In this document: positions 57,233 through 64,000 of the stretch, one piece after another
Position numbering within the stretch: position 1 is the stretch's first letter
Layout: every line of letters begins with the position of its first letter
Assembly: GCF_900156055.1 (NCBI RefSeq)
Contig: NZ_FTMQ01000001.1
Span: 124,001-188,000, forward strand
Length of the DNA: 64,000 nt
Direction: 5' to 3'
Source of the DNA: Rhizobium sp. RU33A
GTDB taxonomy: Bacteria > Pseudomonadota > Alphaproteobacteria > Rhizobiales > Rhizobiaceae
Position numbers and translations under genes: made by a program
Notes under the pieces: model-generated
The model's database searches: none
What the model saw: only the letters and a program-made list of their open reading frames with translations
What the model was told of the DNA's origin: nothing

Positions 57233-58045
57233 TCATTGCATGGAATTGGCGGTCGATGAGGTCGACTTGACCACCTCGCCAGACTTGATGACCTGGATGG
57301 TCGGCTGACCGTCTCCGCCGCTGAGCAGATGGTCGGCAGCCGACGTGTCTTCTTCCTGCGCGTCGGCGACCGAACGCAGGGCGAGCGACAGGCGGTCTGC
57401 CATCTGTTGTGCCACTGCGATGACCTTGGTCTGGTCCGGGGTCAGTTCGAGGGTTGCCGTCGTGCCAATGACGGATTTGGAGCCATCTGGCGCTTCCGCA
57501 ATCTGCTGGTCGATCGCCAGGACGCGAACATTGGAGAGGATGGTCTCCGTCAGGAAATTGTCTTCCTCACCCTTGCGGACCATGATCACGTCGACGCGGT
57601 CGTTCGGCAGGATGAAACCACCGGCGCCGGTTGCCACCGAAATCTCGGTCGAGACGGCCCGCTTGCCGGAGGGCAGGAGTGCCGAGAGAATACGGGAAGA
57701 GGAATCGGCAATCTTTTCACGCCGCAGCGGCTCGCCTTCGAAGACGGGCAGGCGAACGACGACGCCGGACAGCTCGGCGATGGCATCCGGCCGCGTCGAC
57801 GATGTGATGAAGCCATCCACCACGCTGCCTTCCGGCCAGGCCATCCAGCGCATGGAGTTTTCGTCGAGGCGCGCACCGACCGGAAGGTTCGCCGCTGAGA
57901 CGAGCACCTCGACGGTCGGCTCCTTCTCCACGACGGCATCCTGCACGATCACGGTCTGGTTGCCGCTGAGCCGCATGGCAAGCAGACCGGCCATACCGGC
58001 AGCCACGACGGCGACAGCGAGTATGATGAGGCGGGCGGGTTTCAT
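57233..58045 (-). CDS. cpaB: Pilus assembly protein CpaB (RcpC)
   Basis: A 270-residue periplasmic protein anchored by an N-terminal helix (about 5-26, LIILAVAVVAAGMAGLLAMRL). The SAF domain is at about 45-110 (VLVSAANLPVGARLDENSMRWMAWPEGSV), followed by the RcpC domain (VSTEISVATGAGGFILPNDRVDVIMV). It stabilises the secretin. It starts 116 bases after cpaA and overlaps nothing. Confidence 0.93.
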   Translation of the reverse strand: MKPARLIILAVAVVAAGMAGLLAMRLSGNQTVIVQDAVVEKEPTVEVLVSAANLPVGARLDENSMRWMAWPEGSVVDGFITSSTRPDAIAELSGVVVRLPVFEGEPLRREKIADSSSRILSALLPSGKRAVSTEISVATGAGGFILPNDRVDVIMVRKGEEDNFLTETILSNVRVLAIDQQIAEAPDGSKSVIGTTATLELTPDQTKVIAVAQQMADRLSLALRSVADAQEEDTSAADHLLSGGDGQPTIQVIKSGEVVKSTSSTANSMQ

Positions 58046-58161
58046 GATCGATCCTCGGGCGACGCAATAGGTTCTACCGGCAAGGTTGATCAGGAATTGG
58101 TGTACTTATGGTTAATGACCCGCTTACATTTGTAGTTAACGGAAGGTTTCTTCAGTCCCCG

Positions 58162-58674
58162 TCAGAGCGCATTCTGAATGGCTGAAACTACAAGCGGTGA
58201 ATTTGGATAGGCCAGCAGACCTGCTCCGCCGATCGCAATCGCGTAAGGGATTTTCTTTGCGACCATCAAAGTTTGCGGAAGTCGGACGCCAACGGTCGCG
58301 AGCTTGTCCCAATTGGCACGCAAGAGCATGATCAGGATGGTCAGCACACCGCCGAGATATCCCGTATAGACGATAAACTCGAAGAGCGAATGGTTGAAAC
58401 CGAACCAGAGCGCCGCAGCCGTCAAGAGCTTGGCATCGCCGCCGCCCATGACATTGAGCGCAAAGAGAGCGAAACATCCCAAGAATACCAGCAGACCCGC
58501 CGCCAGATGCCAGCCGAGCTCGATCACGGTCAATCCGCTGAACGGAGCAATCAGGACGAAGGCACCGATCAGCAGGAGTGAGATCCAGTTCGGGATCGTC
58601 ATCTCCAGAAAATCTGTGAGGGCTGCCAGAACCAGGCAGGCTGGAAGCACGATAAATACGATCGCTGAATACAT
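58162..58674 (-). CDS. cpaA: Prepilin peptidase CpaA (TadV)
   Basis: A 170-residue inner-membrane aspartyl protease that cleaves the Flp prepilin and the TadE-like pseudopilins. The two catalytic aspartates are D21 (ALTDFLEM) and D80 (GGGDAKLL). Five to six membrane segments are visible, without the N-methylation domain of larger PilD enzymes, as expected for CpaA. It lies 138 bases after pilA, past that gene's terminator. Confidence 0.93.
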   Translation of the reverse strand: MYSAIVFIVLPACLVLAALTDFLEMTIPNWISLLLIGAFVLIAPFSGLTVIELGWHLAAGLLVFLGCFALFALNVMGGGDAKLLTAAALWFGFNHSLFEFIVYTGYLGGVLTILIMLLRANWDKLATVGVRLPQTLMVAKKIPYAIAIGGAGLLAYPNSPLVVSAIQNAL

Positions 58675-58761
58675 GGCCGCTACTCCTCGTCAGCCGAGAT
58701 ACCCGATTTGTGTTGAAATTCCGGAAACGGACATCCCGCTAATTTTGAAAGTGCTGAAAAT

Positions 58762-58788
58762 GCAAAAAGGCCGCCCGAATAGGCGGCC
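58762..58788 (-). terminator. Intrinsic terminator of pilA
   Basis: Minus-strand stem GGCCGCC / GGCGGCC (plus 58769-58788) followed by TTTTTGCA. It lies 24 bases after the pilA stop and separates the abundant pilin transcript from the cpaA-F genes, which would be read through at a lower level or start from their own promoter. Confidence 0.85.
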
Positions 58789-58812
58789 TTCAAACTCTTC
58801 GTTACGCCACTC

Positions 58813-58995
58813 TTAGTTGGCGTCTCGGGCACCTTCCATCTGTTCAGAGACGTTCTGGAACGTGTCGTTCAGAGCGCCGCCGAGGGTCGTCGCGCCGGTG
58901 ATCAGGGCGACCGAGATGAGGGCGGCGATAAGGCCGTATTCGATTGCGGTTGCGCCGGACTCGTCCTTGACGAAACGTGCGAAAAGCTTGGTCAT
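58813..58995 (-). CDS. pilA: Flp/Fap pilin subunit
   Basis: A 60-residue type IVb prepilin. A short leader MTKLFARFVKDESG is cleaved after G14 by CpaA, giving a mature pilin starting ATAIEYGLIAAL, with the essential Glu5 and Tyr6 (E19, Y20). The hydrophobic helix runs to about residue 45, followed by a short charged tail. GTAGGAGAAATAAC gives a strong ribosome site. It is first in the minus-strand tad locus. Confidence 0.96.
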   Translation of the reverse strand: MTKLFARFVKDESGATAIEYGLIAALISVALITGATTLGGALNDTFQNVSEQMEGARDAN

Positions 58996-59464
58996 GTTAT
59001 TTCTCCTACTCCGCGAGGTTGATCAGCACTGCCGGCAACTGTTTGCCGTTGCTCGGATGTCGCCAACCTAAGCGGCGGCCTATTGCCATCGGCTTAAGAA
59101 AAACGGTTACCGGATCGTGAAACGGCGCAAGCCTCCGGTGTGGTAAATGAATGCTGGCTTCGAACGATAAGATACCGCCCATCTCAGTCAAAACAGCCCA
59201 TAAGCGGGAGCTTCTCCGCTCTTGTGCCGGGTCCGGCATTGCGAGGCCCTCCTCGTTGCGAGCAAATGTTAACGCATCTCCTCGCCATGCTGCCCCCGAA
59301 TGGCACACATTCGACCAATGCGCCGCTCGAGCCGGTGGCAAATTTCGATAACAGAGTCGGACGGGTGCTCTGTCTGGGGCTCCAGAAATGCACTTAACCC
59401 TTCATTCACCAAAAGCCGGCATGCTTCCGGCAACATCCTCACGCGCGTATCCAAAGGCACGTTC
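58996..59464. other. 469-base divergent region between pilA and the plus-strand tad genes
   Basis: This gap should hold the pilA promoter (minus) and the promoter of the plus-strand genes. CtrA-like half-sites occur but no exact box: minus GTAACCGTTTTTCTTAAG near 59090-59110 has nine instead of seven bases between halves, and plus TTAACCCTTCATTCA (59394-59408) has one mismatch. Small hairpins are at 59200 and 59415-59432. A 65-codon minus-strand frame (59269-59466) is treated separately. Confidence 0.4.
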
Positions 59465-59466
59465 AT
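59269..59466 (-). CDS. Doubtful 65-residue ORF divergent from the pilus-domain gene
   Basis: A frame from ATG 59466 encodes MNVPLDTRVRMLPEACRLL onward, a helical, Arg/Glu-rich protein with third-position GC of about 65 percent by hand count, lower than clear genes here. Its start codon overlaps the start of the plus-strand gene by two bases (CATG), which is unusual, and the ribosome site is weak. It may be real or a shadow; no family is recognised. Confidence 0.2.
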   Translation of the reverse strand: MNVPLDTRVRMLPEACRLLVNEGLSAFLEPQTEHPSDSVIEICHRLERRIGRMCAIRGQHGEEMR

Positions 59467-59869
59467 GTCCGATCGTCTTCTTGCTGCCGCCGCCGCCATG
59501 ACCATGGTCCTGGCCACGCTCTCGTCAGCAACCGTTGTGCATGCGCAAGATGAAGGTATCCTGCGCGTCTATATGAACAGCGCCCGCGTGCTGAAGCTGG
59601 ATCGCCCGGTGAGCAAAGTGATCGTCGGCAATGCCGAAGTTGCCGATGCGACCGTTGCCGACGCACGCACCATCGTTCTGACAGGCCGTTCCTACGGCAC
59701 GACAAACCTTGTCCTGCTGGATGCCGACGGCAATGCCATCCTCGACGAACGCATCCTCGTATCGATCGACGAGGCCAGCACTGTGCGAGTGTTCAAGTCC
59801 ACCGCGCGCACCGTTCTCTCCTGCACGCCGAATTGCGAAGAACACGCAAAGACCGGCTCTACGCCGTAA
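59465..59869 (+). CDS. Exported pilus-type N-terminal domain protein
   Basis: A 134-residue periplasmic protein consisting of a signal peptide (about 1-28, ending VVHAQ) and one domain like the N-terminal region of CpaC-type secretins (LRVYMNSARVLKLDRPVSKVIVGNAEVADATVADARTIVLTGRSYGTTNLVLLD). Two cysteines near the end (LSCTPNCEE) may form a disulfide. It probably assists the secretin. AAAGG lies seven bases before ATG 59465. Confidence 0.85.
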   Translation: MSDRLLAAAAAMTMVLATLSSATVVHAQDEGILRVYMNSARVLKLDRPVSKVIVGNAEVADATVADARTIVLTGRSYGTTNLVLLDADGNAILDERILVSIDEASTVRVFKSTARTVLSCTPNCEEHAKTGSTP

Positions 59870-59966
59870 TACTCTTGAGTTTCGCCTTCAGACGGCGTGG
59901 CAAAGTGTAAATATTCGGGAAACGGAAAATCAATATTTGGCTCGTAGCTTCTCCTGACCTTTGAGG

Positions 59967-60617
59967 ATGAAAAAGGCTATGACCTGCCAGGATATCGATC
60001 GAGATCATCGGATTGAGCGCCGCAGACCACGCTTCCGGCTGTGGCGCAAGCTTGCGCGTTCGAAAGACGGCGCAGCAGCGATCGAATTCGCGATCCTTGC
60101 CGTTCCCTATTTCCTCATCATCTTCGCGATCATCGAAACCTTCGTGGCGTTCGCTGCAGAGCAGCTGGTGACCAATGCGGTCAACACGCTGGGCCGGCAG
60201 ATCCGCACCGGACAGATCACCTATCAGATGAACCGCCCTGCCACGGACATGGATGTCACCAAGTTCCGCGAGGCGTTCTGTGACGAAGTGAACATCATGA
60301 TCCAATGCTCGGCGGAGGAAATCGCAACTCCGAGCAAGCTCTATATCGATGCTCGGACCTTCCCCGCGTTTGCGGACATCCCGAATACCATTCCGCGTGT
60401 CTCGACGGCCAGCTTCGCGGACATCGACCCAACGAGCTTTAAGTTTGAGCCGGGAGGTCCGGACACAGTCAACATGCTGCGCGCTTATTATCGCTGGCAA
60501 GTGATCACCGATCTCGTCCGCCCCTTCATCACGACCATCAGACCCGCTGATGGATCGCTGCCATCGGACTTCCTGATCGTCGCAACCACCGCCTTCCAGA
60601 ACGAGAAGTATCCATGA
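59967..60617 (+). CDS. TadE-like pseudopilin 1
   Basis: A 216-residue minor pilin-like protein. A basic N terminus leads to a prepilin-type processing site (SKDGAAAIEFAILAVPYFLIIFAIIETF), with Glu5 after the likely cleavage at Gly, then a periplasmic domain with cysteines. ATG 59967 was taken; ATG 59979 is possible. Its stop overlaps the next gene's start (ATGA). Confidence 0.85.
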   Translation: MKKAMTCQDIDRDHRIERRRPRFRLWRKLARSKDGAAAIEFAILAVPYFLIIFAIIETFVAFAAEQLVTNAVNTLGRQIRTGQITYQMNRPATDMDVTKFREAFCDEVNIMIQCSAEEIATPSKLYIDARTFPAFADIPNTIPRVSTASFADIDPTSFKFEPGGPDTVNMLRAYYRWQVITDLVRPFITTIRPADGSLPSDFLIVATTAFQNEKYP

Positions 60618-61237
60618 TCGTGAGCGGCAGAGGTAAATCCGCGCTGAGACGAAGCGTCACCAGCCTTCGCCAGGGTGGCCTCGGCCTTATCGGCAGTTTG
60701 AAGCGCCTGACTGGCGACAGACAGGGCGTCGGTGGGGTCGAGTTCGCGATCATCGCGCCGATGCTGATCGTGCTCTATCTGATGGCATTCGAGCTCACCA
60801 TGGGCTTGAGCGTTGCCAAGAAGACGTCGATGGCAAGCAGTACGATTGCAGACCTCGTTTCGCGCGAAGATAGAGTCGACAAGGCATTCCTTGCGGGTAT
60901 GGCGGATGTCTCCGGTGCAATCTATGTGCCCTATCCGTCCAAGGATCTTCTGATCAATGTCAGCGCGATCCACATAGATTCCTCGAACGAGGCGAAGGTC
61001 TTGTGGTCCTGGTCGACCACAGGCGTCGCCCCCTATGCTGCCGGCGCCGATGCACCCGTGCCGGCCGATATGCGTGTCGCAAATACCTACCTTGTCCGCA
61101 GCGAACTCAGCGTCAGCCACGAACTCATGATGTATCTGCCGGGCCTGTCGGGCGCGGAAGCCAAGAACCTCACCATCGCGCGGGAATACTACTTCCGCCA
61201 ACGCCTCGACACCGAAATCGAATGCAGAGACTGCTGA
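60614..61237 (+). CDS. TadE/TadF-like pseudopilin 2
   Basis: A 207-residue partner of the preceding pseudopilin. The membrane segment RQGVGGVEFAIIAPMLIVLYLMAFELTM (about 35-62) has the prepilin-like Gly-x-x-Glu pattern, followed by a periplasmic domain ending in two cysteines (IECRDC). Four-base overlap with the previous gene implies coupled translation and joint function in Flp pilus assembly. Confidence 0.83.
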   Translation: MIVSGRGKSALRRSVTSLRQGGLGLIGSLKRLTGDRQGVGGVEFAIIAPMLIVLYLMAFELTMGLSVAKKTSMASSTIADLVSREDRVDKAFLAGMADVSGAIYVPYPSKDLLINVSAIHIDSSNEAKVLWSWSTTGVAPYAAGADAPVPADMRVANTYLVRSELSVSHELMMYLPGLSGAEAKNLTIAREYYFRQRLDTEIECRDC

Positions 61238-61327
61238 TCTGAGGCGTTTGCCAAGCCTTCGTTCAGGCGCTAAGGATGCGCTCGAAGGCCGGCAGAACAA
61301 TAGACCAGACCCGGCCGTGGTGTTCAC

Positions 61328-62548
61328 ATGGCACGTGCTTTCCTTTTCGTTCTCGATTCCTTCGGTATCGGCGGCGCCCCCGATGCGCCCGCCTATGGTG
61401 ATCATGGCTCCGATACGCTCGGCCATATCGCCGAGTTCTGTGCTGCCGGCGCCGGCAATCGCAAGGGGCTGCGGAATGGACCGCTGATCCTGCCGAACAT
61501 GTCGGCACTCGGCCTCATCGAGGCCGCTAGGCTCGCCACCGGCAAGGCGCCCGACGGCATGGCCGTCCCCGAGCGGGTCTTCGGCCTGCATGGTGCGGCA
61601 AGCGAAGTCTCGCACGGCAAGGACACGCCCTCCGGTCACTGGGAAATCGCCGGCACGCCCGTGATGTTCGACTGGGGCTATTTTCCGGAAGGCGAAGAAG
61701 CCTTCCCGGCAGATCTGGTGGAAGCGATCTGTCGCGAAGCGAACCTGCCGGGCATCCTCGGCAATTGCCATGCATCCGGCACCGAGGTCATCGCCCGCTT
61801 CGGCGAGGAGCATGTCCGCACCGGCAAGCCGATTTGCTACACCTCAAGCGATTCCGTCTTCCAGATCGCCGCCCACGAAGTCCATTTCGGCCTCGAACGC
61901 CTGCTCGAACTGTGCCAGATCGTCCGCAAGCTGCTGGACCCCTTGAACATCGGCCGCGTTATCGCTCGCCCCTTCATCGGCGAAACCGTCCAGACCTTCG
62001 AACGCACCGGCAATCGTCGCGACTATTCCGTCCTGCCACCCGAACCCACGTTGCTTGACCGCCTGGTAGACGCCGGCCGTAAGGTCCATGCCGTCGGCAA
62101 GATTGGCGATATCTTCGCCCATCAGGGTGTCTCCCGTATCATCAAGGCCAATGGCAACATGGCGCTGATGGACGCGACGCTGAAGGTCATGGACGAGGCC
62201 GAAGACGGCGATCTCGTCTTCACCAATTTCGTCGATTTCGACATGCTCTTCGGTCATCGGCGCGACGTGCCGGGTTACGCCGCAGCGCTCGAAGCCTTCG
62301 ACCGCCGCCTGCCGGAAGTTCACCGCAAGCTGAAGCCGGGAGACATGGTTTTGATGACGGCCGATCACGGCTGCGATCCCACCTGGCGCGGCACCGACCA
62401 CACCCGCGAGCGCGTGCCGATCATGTGCTTCGGCCCCGGCGTGCGCTCGCGCAACATCGGTGTGCGCAACACCTATGCCGATATCGGCGAAACCATCGCG
62501 GCGCATTTAGGGTTAGCGCCTGGCCGCCACGGACGGAGCTTCCTGTGA
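61328..62548 (+). CDS. deoB: Phosphopentomutase
   Basis: A 406-residue alkaline-phosphatase-fold enzyme that interconverts (deoxy)ribose 1- and 5-phosphates. Metal and active-site motifs include [14 protein letters not shown] at the N terminus, [11 protein letters not shown] around the phosphorylated threonine, and [19 protein letters not shown]. Length is normal. Its stop overlaps the add start (GTGA). It leads a nucleoside salvage operon. Confidence 0.97.
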   Translation: MARAFLFVLDSFGIGGAPDAPAYGDHGSDTLGHIAEFCAAGAGNRKGLRNGPLILPNMSALGLIEAARLATGKAPDGMAVPERVFGLHGAASEVSHGKDTPSGHWEIAGTPVMFDWGYFPEGEEAFPADLVEAICREANLPGILGNCHASGTEVIARFGEEHVRTGKPICYTSSDSVFQIAAHEVHFGLERLLELCQIVRKLLDPLNIGRVIARPFIGETVQTFERTGNRRDYSVLPPEPTLLDRLVDAGRKVHAVGKIGDIFAHQGVSRIIKANGNMALMDATLKVMDEAEDGDLVFTNFVDFDMLFGHRRDVPGYAAALEAFDRRLPEVHRKLKPGDMVLMTADHGCDPTWRGTDHTRERVPIMCFGPGVRSRNIGVRNTYADIGETIAAHLGLAPGRHGRSFL

Positions 62549-63513
62549 CGAAACGACTGAAGAAAGCCGAACTGCACTGTCATATCGAGGGTGCGGCGCC
62601 GCCGGCACTGGCACTCGCCCAGGCCGAGAAATACGGCGTGGACCCCGCGACCTTCATGCGCGACGGCGCCTATGGCTGGAGCGATTTCGCCGAGTTCATC
62701 AAGGCCTATGACCGTGTGGCGGCGCTCTTCCGCACGGAAGAGGACTATGCGCTCCTGACCGAGACCTATCTGCGCGAGCTTGCGGCCGTCGACACGATCT
62801 ACAGCGAGATCATCGTCTCGCCTGACCATGGCGACCGCATCGGTCTCGGCGCCGACACCTATCTCTCCGGCATCACCGCCGGCATTGAGGCCGCCAAGGC
62901 GGCGACTGGCATCGAGGCCCGCATCATCGTCACCGGCGAACGCCATTTCGGCCCGGAAAGCGTCATTGCCGCTGCCGAATATGCCGCCCGCAGCAACAAT
63001 CCGCTGGTCACGGGCTTCAACATGGCTGGCGAGGAGCGCATGGGCCGCGTAGCGGATTACGCACGCGCCTTCGACATCGCCCGTGACGCGGGTCTCGGCC
63101 TCACCATCCATGCCGGCGAAGTCTGCGGCGCTTTCAGCGTCACCGATGCCCTCGATCTCGTCAAACCCGCTCGCATTGGCCACGGCGTGCGCGCCATCGA
63201 GGATCCCGAGCTTGTCAGCCGCCTGGTCGATCTTGGCACCGTGCTGGAAGTCTGCCCGGGCTCCAACATCGCGCTCAAGGTCTTCCCCGACTTCGCCAGC
63301 CATCCTCTCAGGAAATTCCATGAAGCTGGTGTGAAGGTTTGTATCAATTCCGACGATCCGCCCTTCTTCGGTACATCGCTTGCCCAGGAATACGACTGGG
63401 CATCGAGCGAATTCGGCTTTACCGATGCCGAGATCGACGGCATGACGCGAACAGCCATCGAGGCCGCTTTCGTCGACGAGGCGACGCGAGCGCGGCTTCT
63501 CGCCCGGTTGTGA
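62545..63513 (+). CDS. add: Adenosine deaminase
   Basis: A 322-residue zinc enzyme converting (deoxy)adenosine to inosine. Zinc ligands are in [12 protein letters not shown] and [11 protein letters not shown], and catalytic residues in RIGHGVRA and [12 protein letters not shown]. The start is GTG 62545, overlapping deoB by four bases; an upstream in-frame ATG lies inside deoB. It feeds the deoB/upp salvage route. Confidence 0.95.
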   Translation: MTKRLKKAELHCHIEGAAPPALALAQAEKYGVDPATFMRDGAYGWSDFAEFIKAYDRVAALFRTEEDYALLTETYLRELAAVDTIYSEIIVSPDHGDRIGLGADTYLSGITAGIEAAKAATGIEARIIVTGERHFGPESVIAAAEYAARSNNPLVTGFNMAGEERMGRVADYARAFDIARDAGLGLTIHAGEVCGAFSVTDALDLVKPARIGHGVRAIEDPELVSRLVDLGTVLEVCPGSNIALKVFPDFASHPLRKFHEAGVKVCINSDDPPFFGTSLAQEYDWASSEFGFTDAEIDGMTRTAIEAAFVDEATRARLLARL

Positions 63514-63619
63514 CACCGCAACTGTTGAAGACCGGCCAAAAAGCGGCATCGCTCTTGCGGGCGTCCAAGAGAACGTGAAAATAGAAGCACCTCAGAAAAC
63601 AAGAAAAGAAGGCTCGACC

Positions 63620-64000
63620 ATGGACGGCGTAACAGTCATCGATCACCCCCTCGTGCAGCACAAGCTGACGATCATGCGCCGCAAGGAAACGTCGACCTCG
63701 AGCTTCCGTCGGCTGCTGCGCGAAATCTCGACGCTCCTCTGCTACGAAGTGACCCGCGATCTCGAACTCACCATGGAGACGATCGAGACGCCGCTCACCG
63801 AGATGCAGTCGCCGATCCTCGAGGGCAAGAAGCTGGTCTTCGCCTCGATCCTACGCGCCGGCAACGGCCTCCTGGAAGGCATGCTGGAACTGGTGCCGGC
63901 CGCCCGCGTCGCCCATGTCGGCGTCTACCGCGACCACGAGACGCTGCAGGCCGTCGAATACTACTTCAAGGCACCCGATGCCCTGTCGGAACGCCTGATC
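63620..64000 (+). CDS. upp: Uracil phosphoribosyltransferase (3' end cut by window)
   Basis: The first 127 residues of Upp, which makes UMP from uracil and [25 protein letters not shown] and [26 protein letters not shown] are diagnostic; the PRPP loop lies beyond the window edge. The usual length is about 209 residues. ATG 63620 follows GAAGG by seven bases. It lies 106 bases after add, as the third salvage gene. Confidence 0.95.
   Translation, partial: MDGVTVIDHPLVQHKLTIMRRKETSTSSFRRLLREISTLLCYEVTRDLELTMETIETPLTEMQSPILEGKKLVFASILRAGNGLLEGMLELVPAARVAHVGVYRDHETLQAVEYYFKAPDALSERLI

Noticed and set aside
59394..59408. CtrA-like site TTAACCCTTCATTCA upstream of the plus-strand tad genes
   Set aside because: It has one mismatch in the second half-site, so it is too weak to call on its own, although pilin genes are CtrA targets in relatives.
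60488..61813. 441-codon minus-strand frame across the TadE-like genes and deoB
   Set aside because: It crosses several plus-strand genes with clear starts and ribosome sites and shows no domain.

Overview
The window looks like a chromosomal segment of an alphaproteobacterium of the Rhizobiaceae (Rhizobium / Agrobacterium / Sinorhizobium group). The evidence is the high GC content, dense short-gap operons, an alphaproteobacterial small SRP RNA, the gene order polA - MarR - M20 peptidase - YbaK - PBP1A - dnaK - dnaJ, a complete yejABEF peptide transporter, a flp/tad (cpa) pilus locus and CtrA-type binding sites. No IS element, prophage, tRNA, rRNA or CRISPR array was seen. Most of the window is core housekeeping DNA; the one clear accessory insertion is a PIN-domain toxin-antitoxin pair inside the yej operon. 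All assignments come from reading the sequence; no database search was run.

Layout. 1-5.5 kb: a partial minus-strand gene with a structured leader, an MFS exporter with a soluble C-terminal domain, a lytic transglycosylase, recR, a MOSC protein and an alpha/beta hydrolase. 5.5-9.5 kb: ybaB and dnaX (minus), the SRP RNA, then HIT protein and nudC (plus). 9.5-13.3 kb: pheA-kdsB, a membrane cytochrome c with an Ala/Pro-rich tail, an AEC transporter and an sRNA candidate. 13.3-20.2 kb: PfkB sugar/adenosine kinase, SH3 protein, 2-hydroxyacid dehydrogenase, GNAT / MoeB-like / recF on the minus strand, two small proteins, and a TetR regulator divergent from a small membrane protein across a double operator. 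20.2-29.6 kb: dnaK - secreted small protein - dnaJ, PBP1A with tandem CtrA boxes, YbaK, a second sRNA candidate sharing an 18-nt motif with the first, an M20 peptidase, a MarR regulator and a three-hairpin sRNA candidate upstream of polA.

29.6-39.6 kb: polA, a PcaD-like hydrolase, gpmA, dapB, an MsbA-type ABC exporter, glk, mgsA and mepA. 39.6-49.9 kb: yejA-yejB-yejE, the toxin-antitoxin pair, yejF, a GhrA-like reductase, pncB, a CoxG-like protein and a 51-residue small protein. 50-61.2 kb: the tad/cpa locus, with pilA and cpaA-B-C-D-E-F-tadB-tadC on the minus strand and, divergently, a pilus-secretin-type N-terminal domain protein and two TadE-like pseudopilins. 61.3-64 kb: deoB-add-upp, a nucleoside and base salvage operon, with upp cut by the window end.

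Functional themes are cell-wall turnover and synthesis (lytic transglycosylase, PBP1A, MepA, dapB), DNA replication and repair (dnaX, recR, recF, polA), protein folding, peptide import, pilus assembly and nucleotide salvage. The observations most worth following up are the toxin-antitoxin pair translationally threaded through yejABEF, the repeated-motif sRNA candidates, the three-hairpin RNA near polA, and the two exact TTAA-N7-TTAA boxes.
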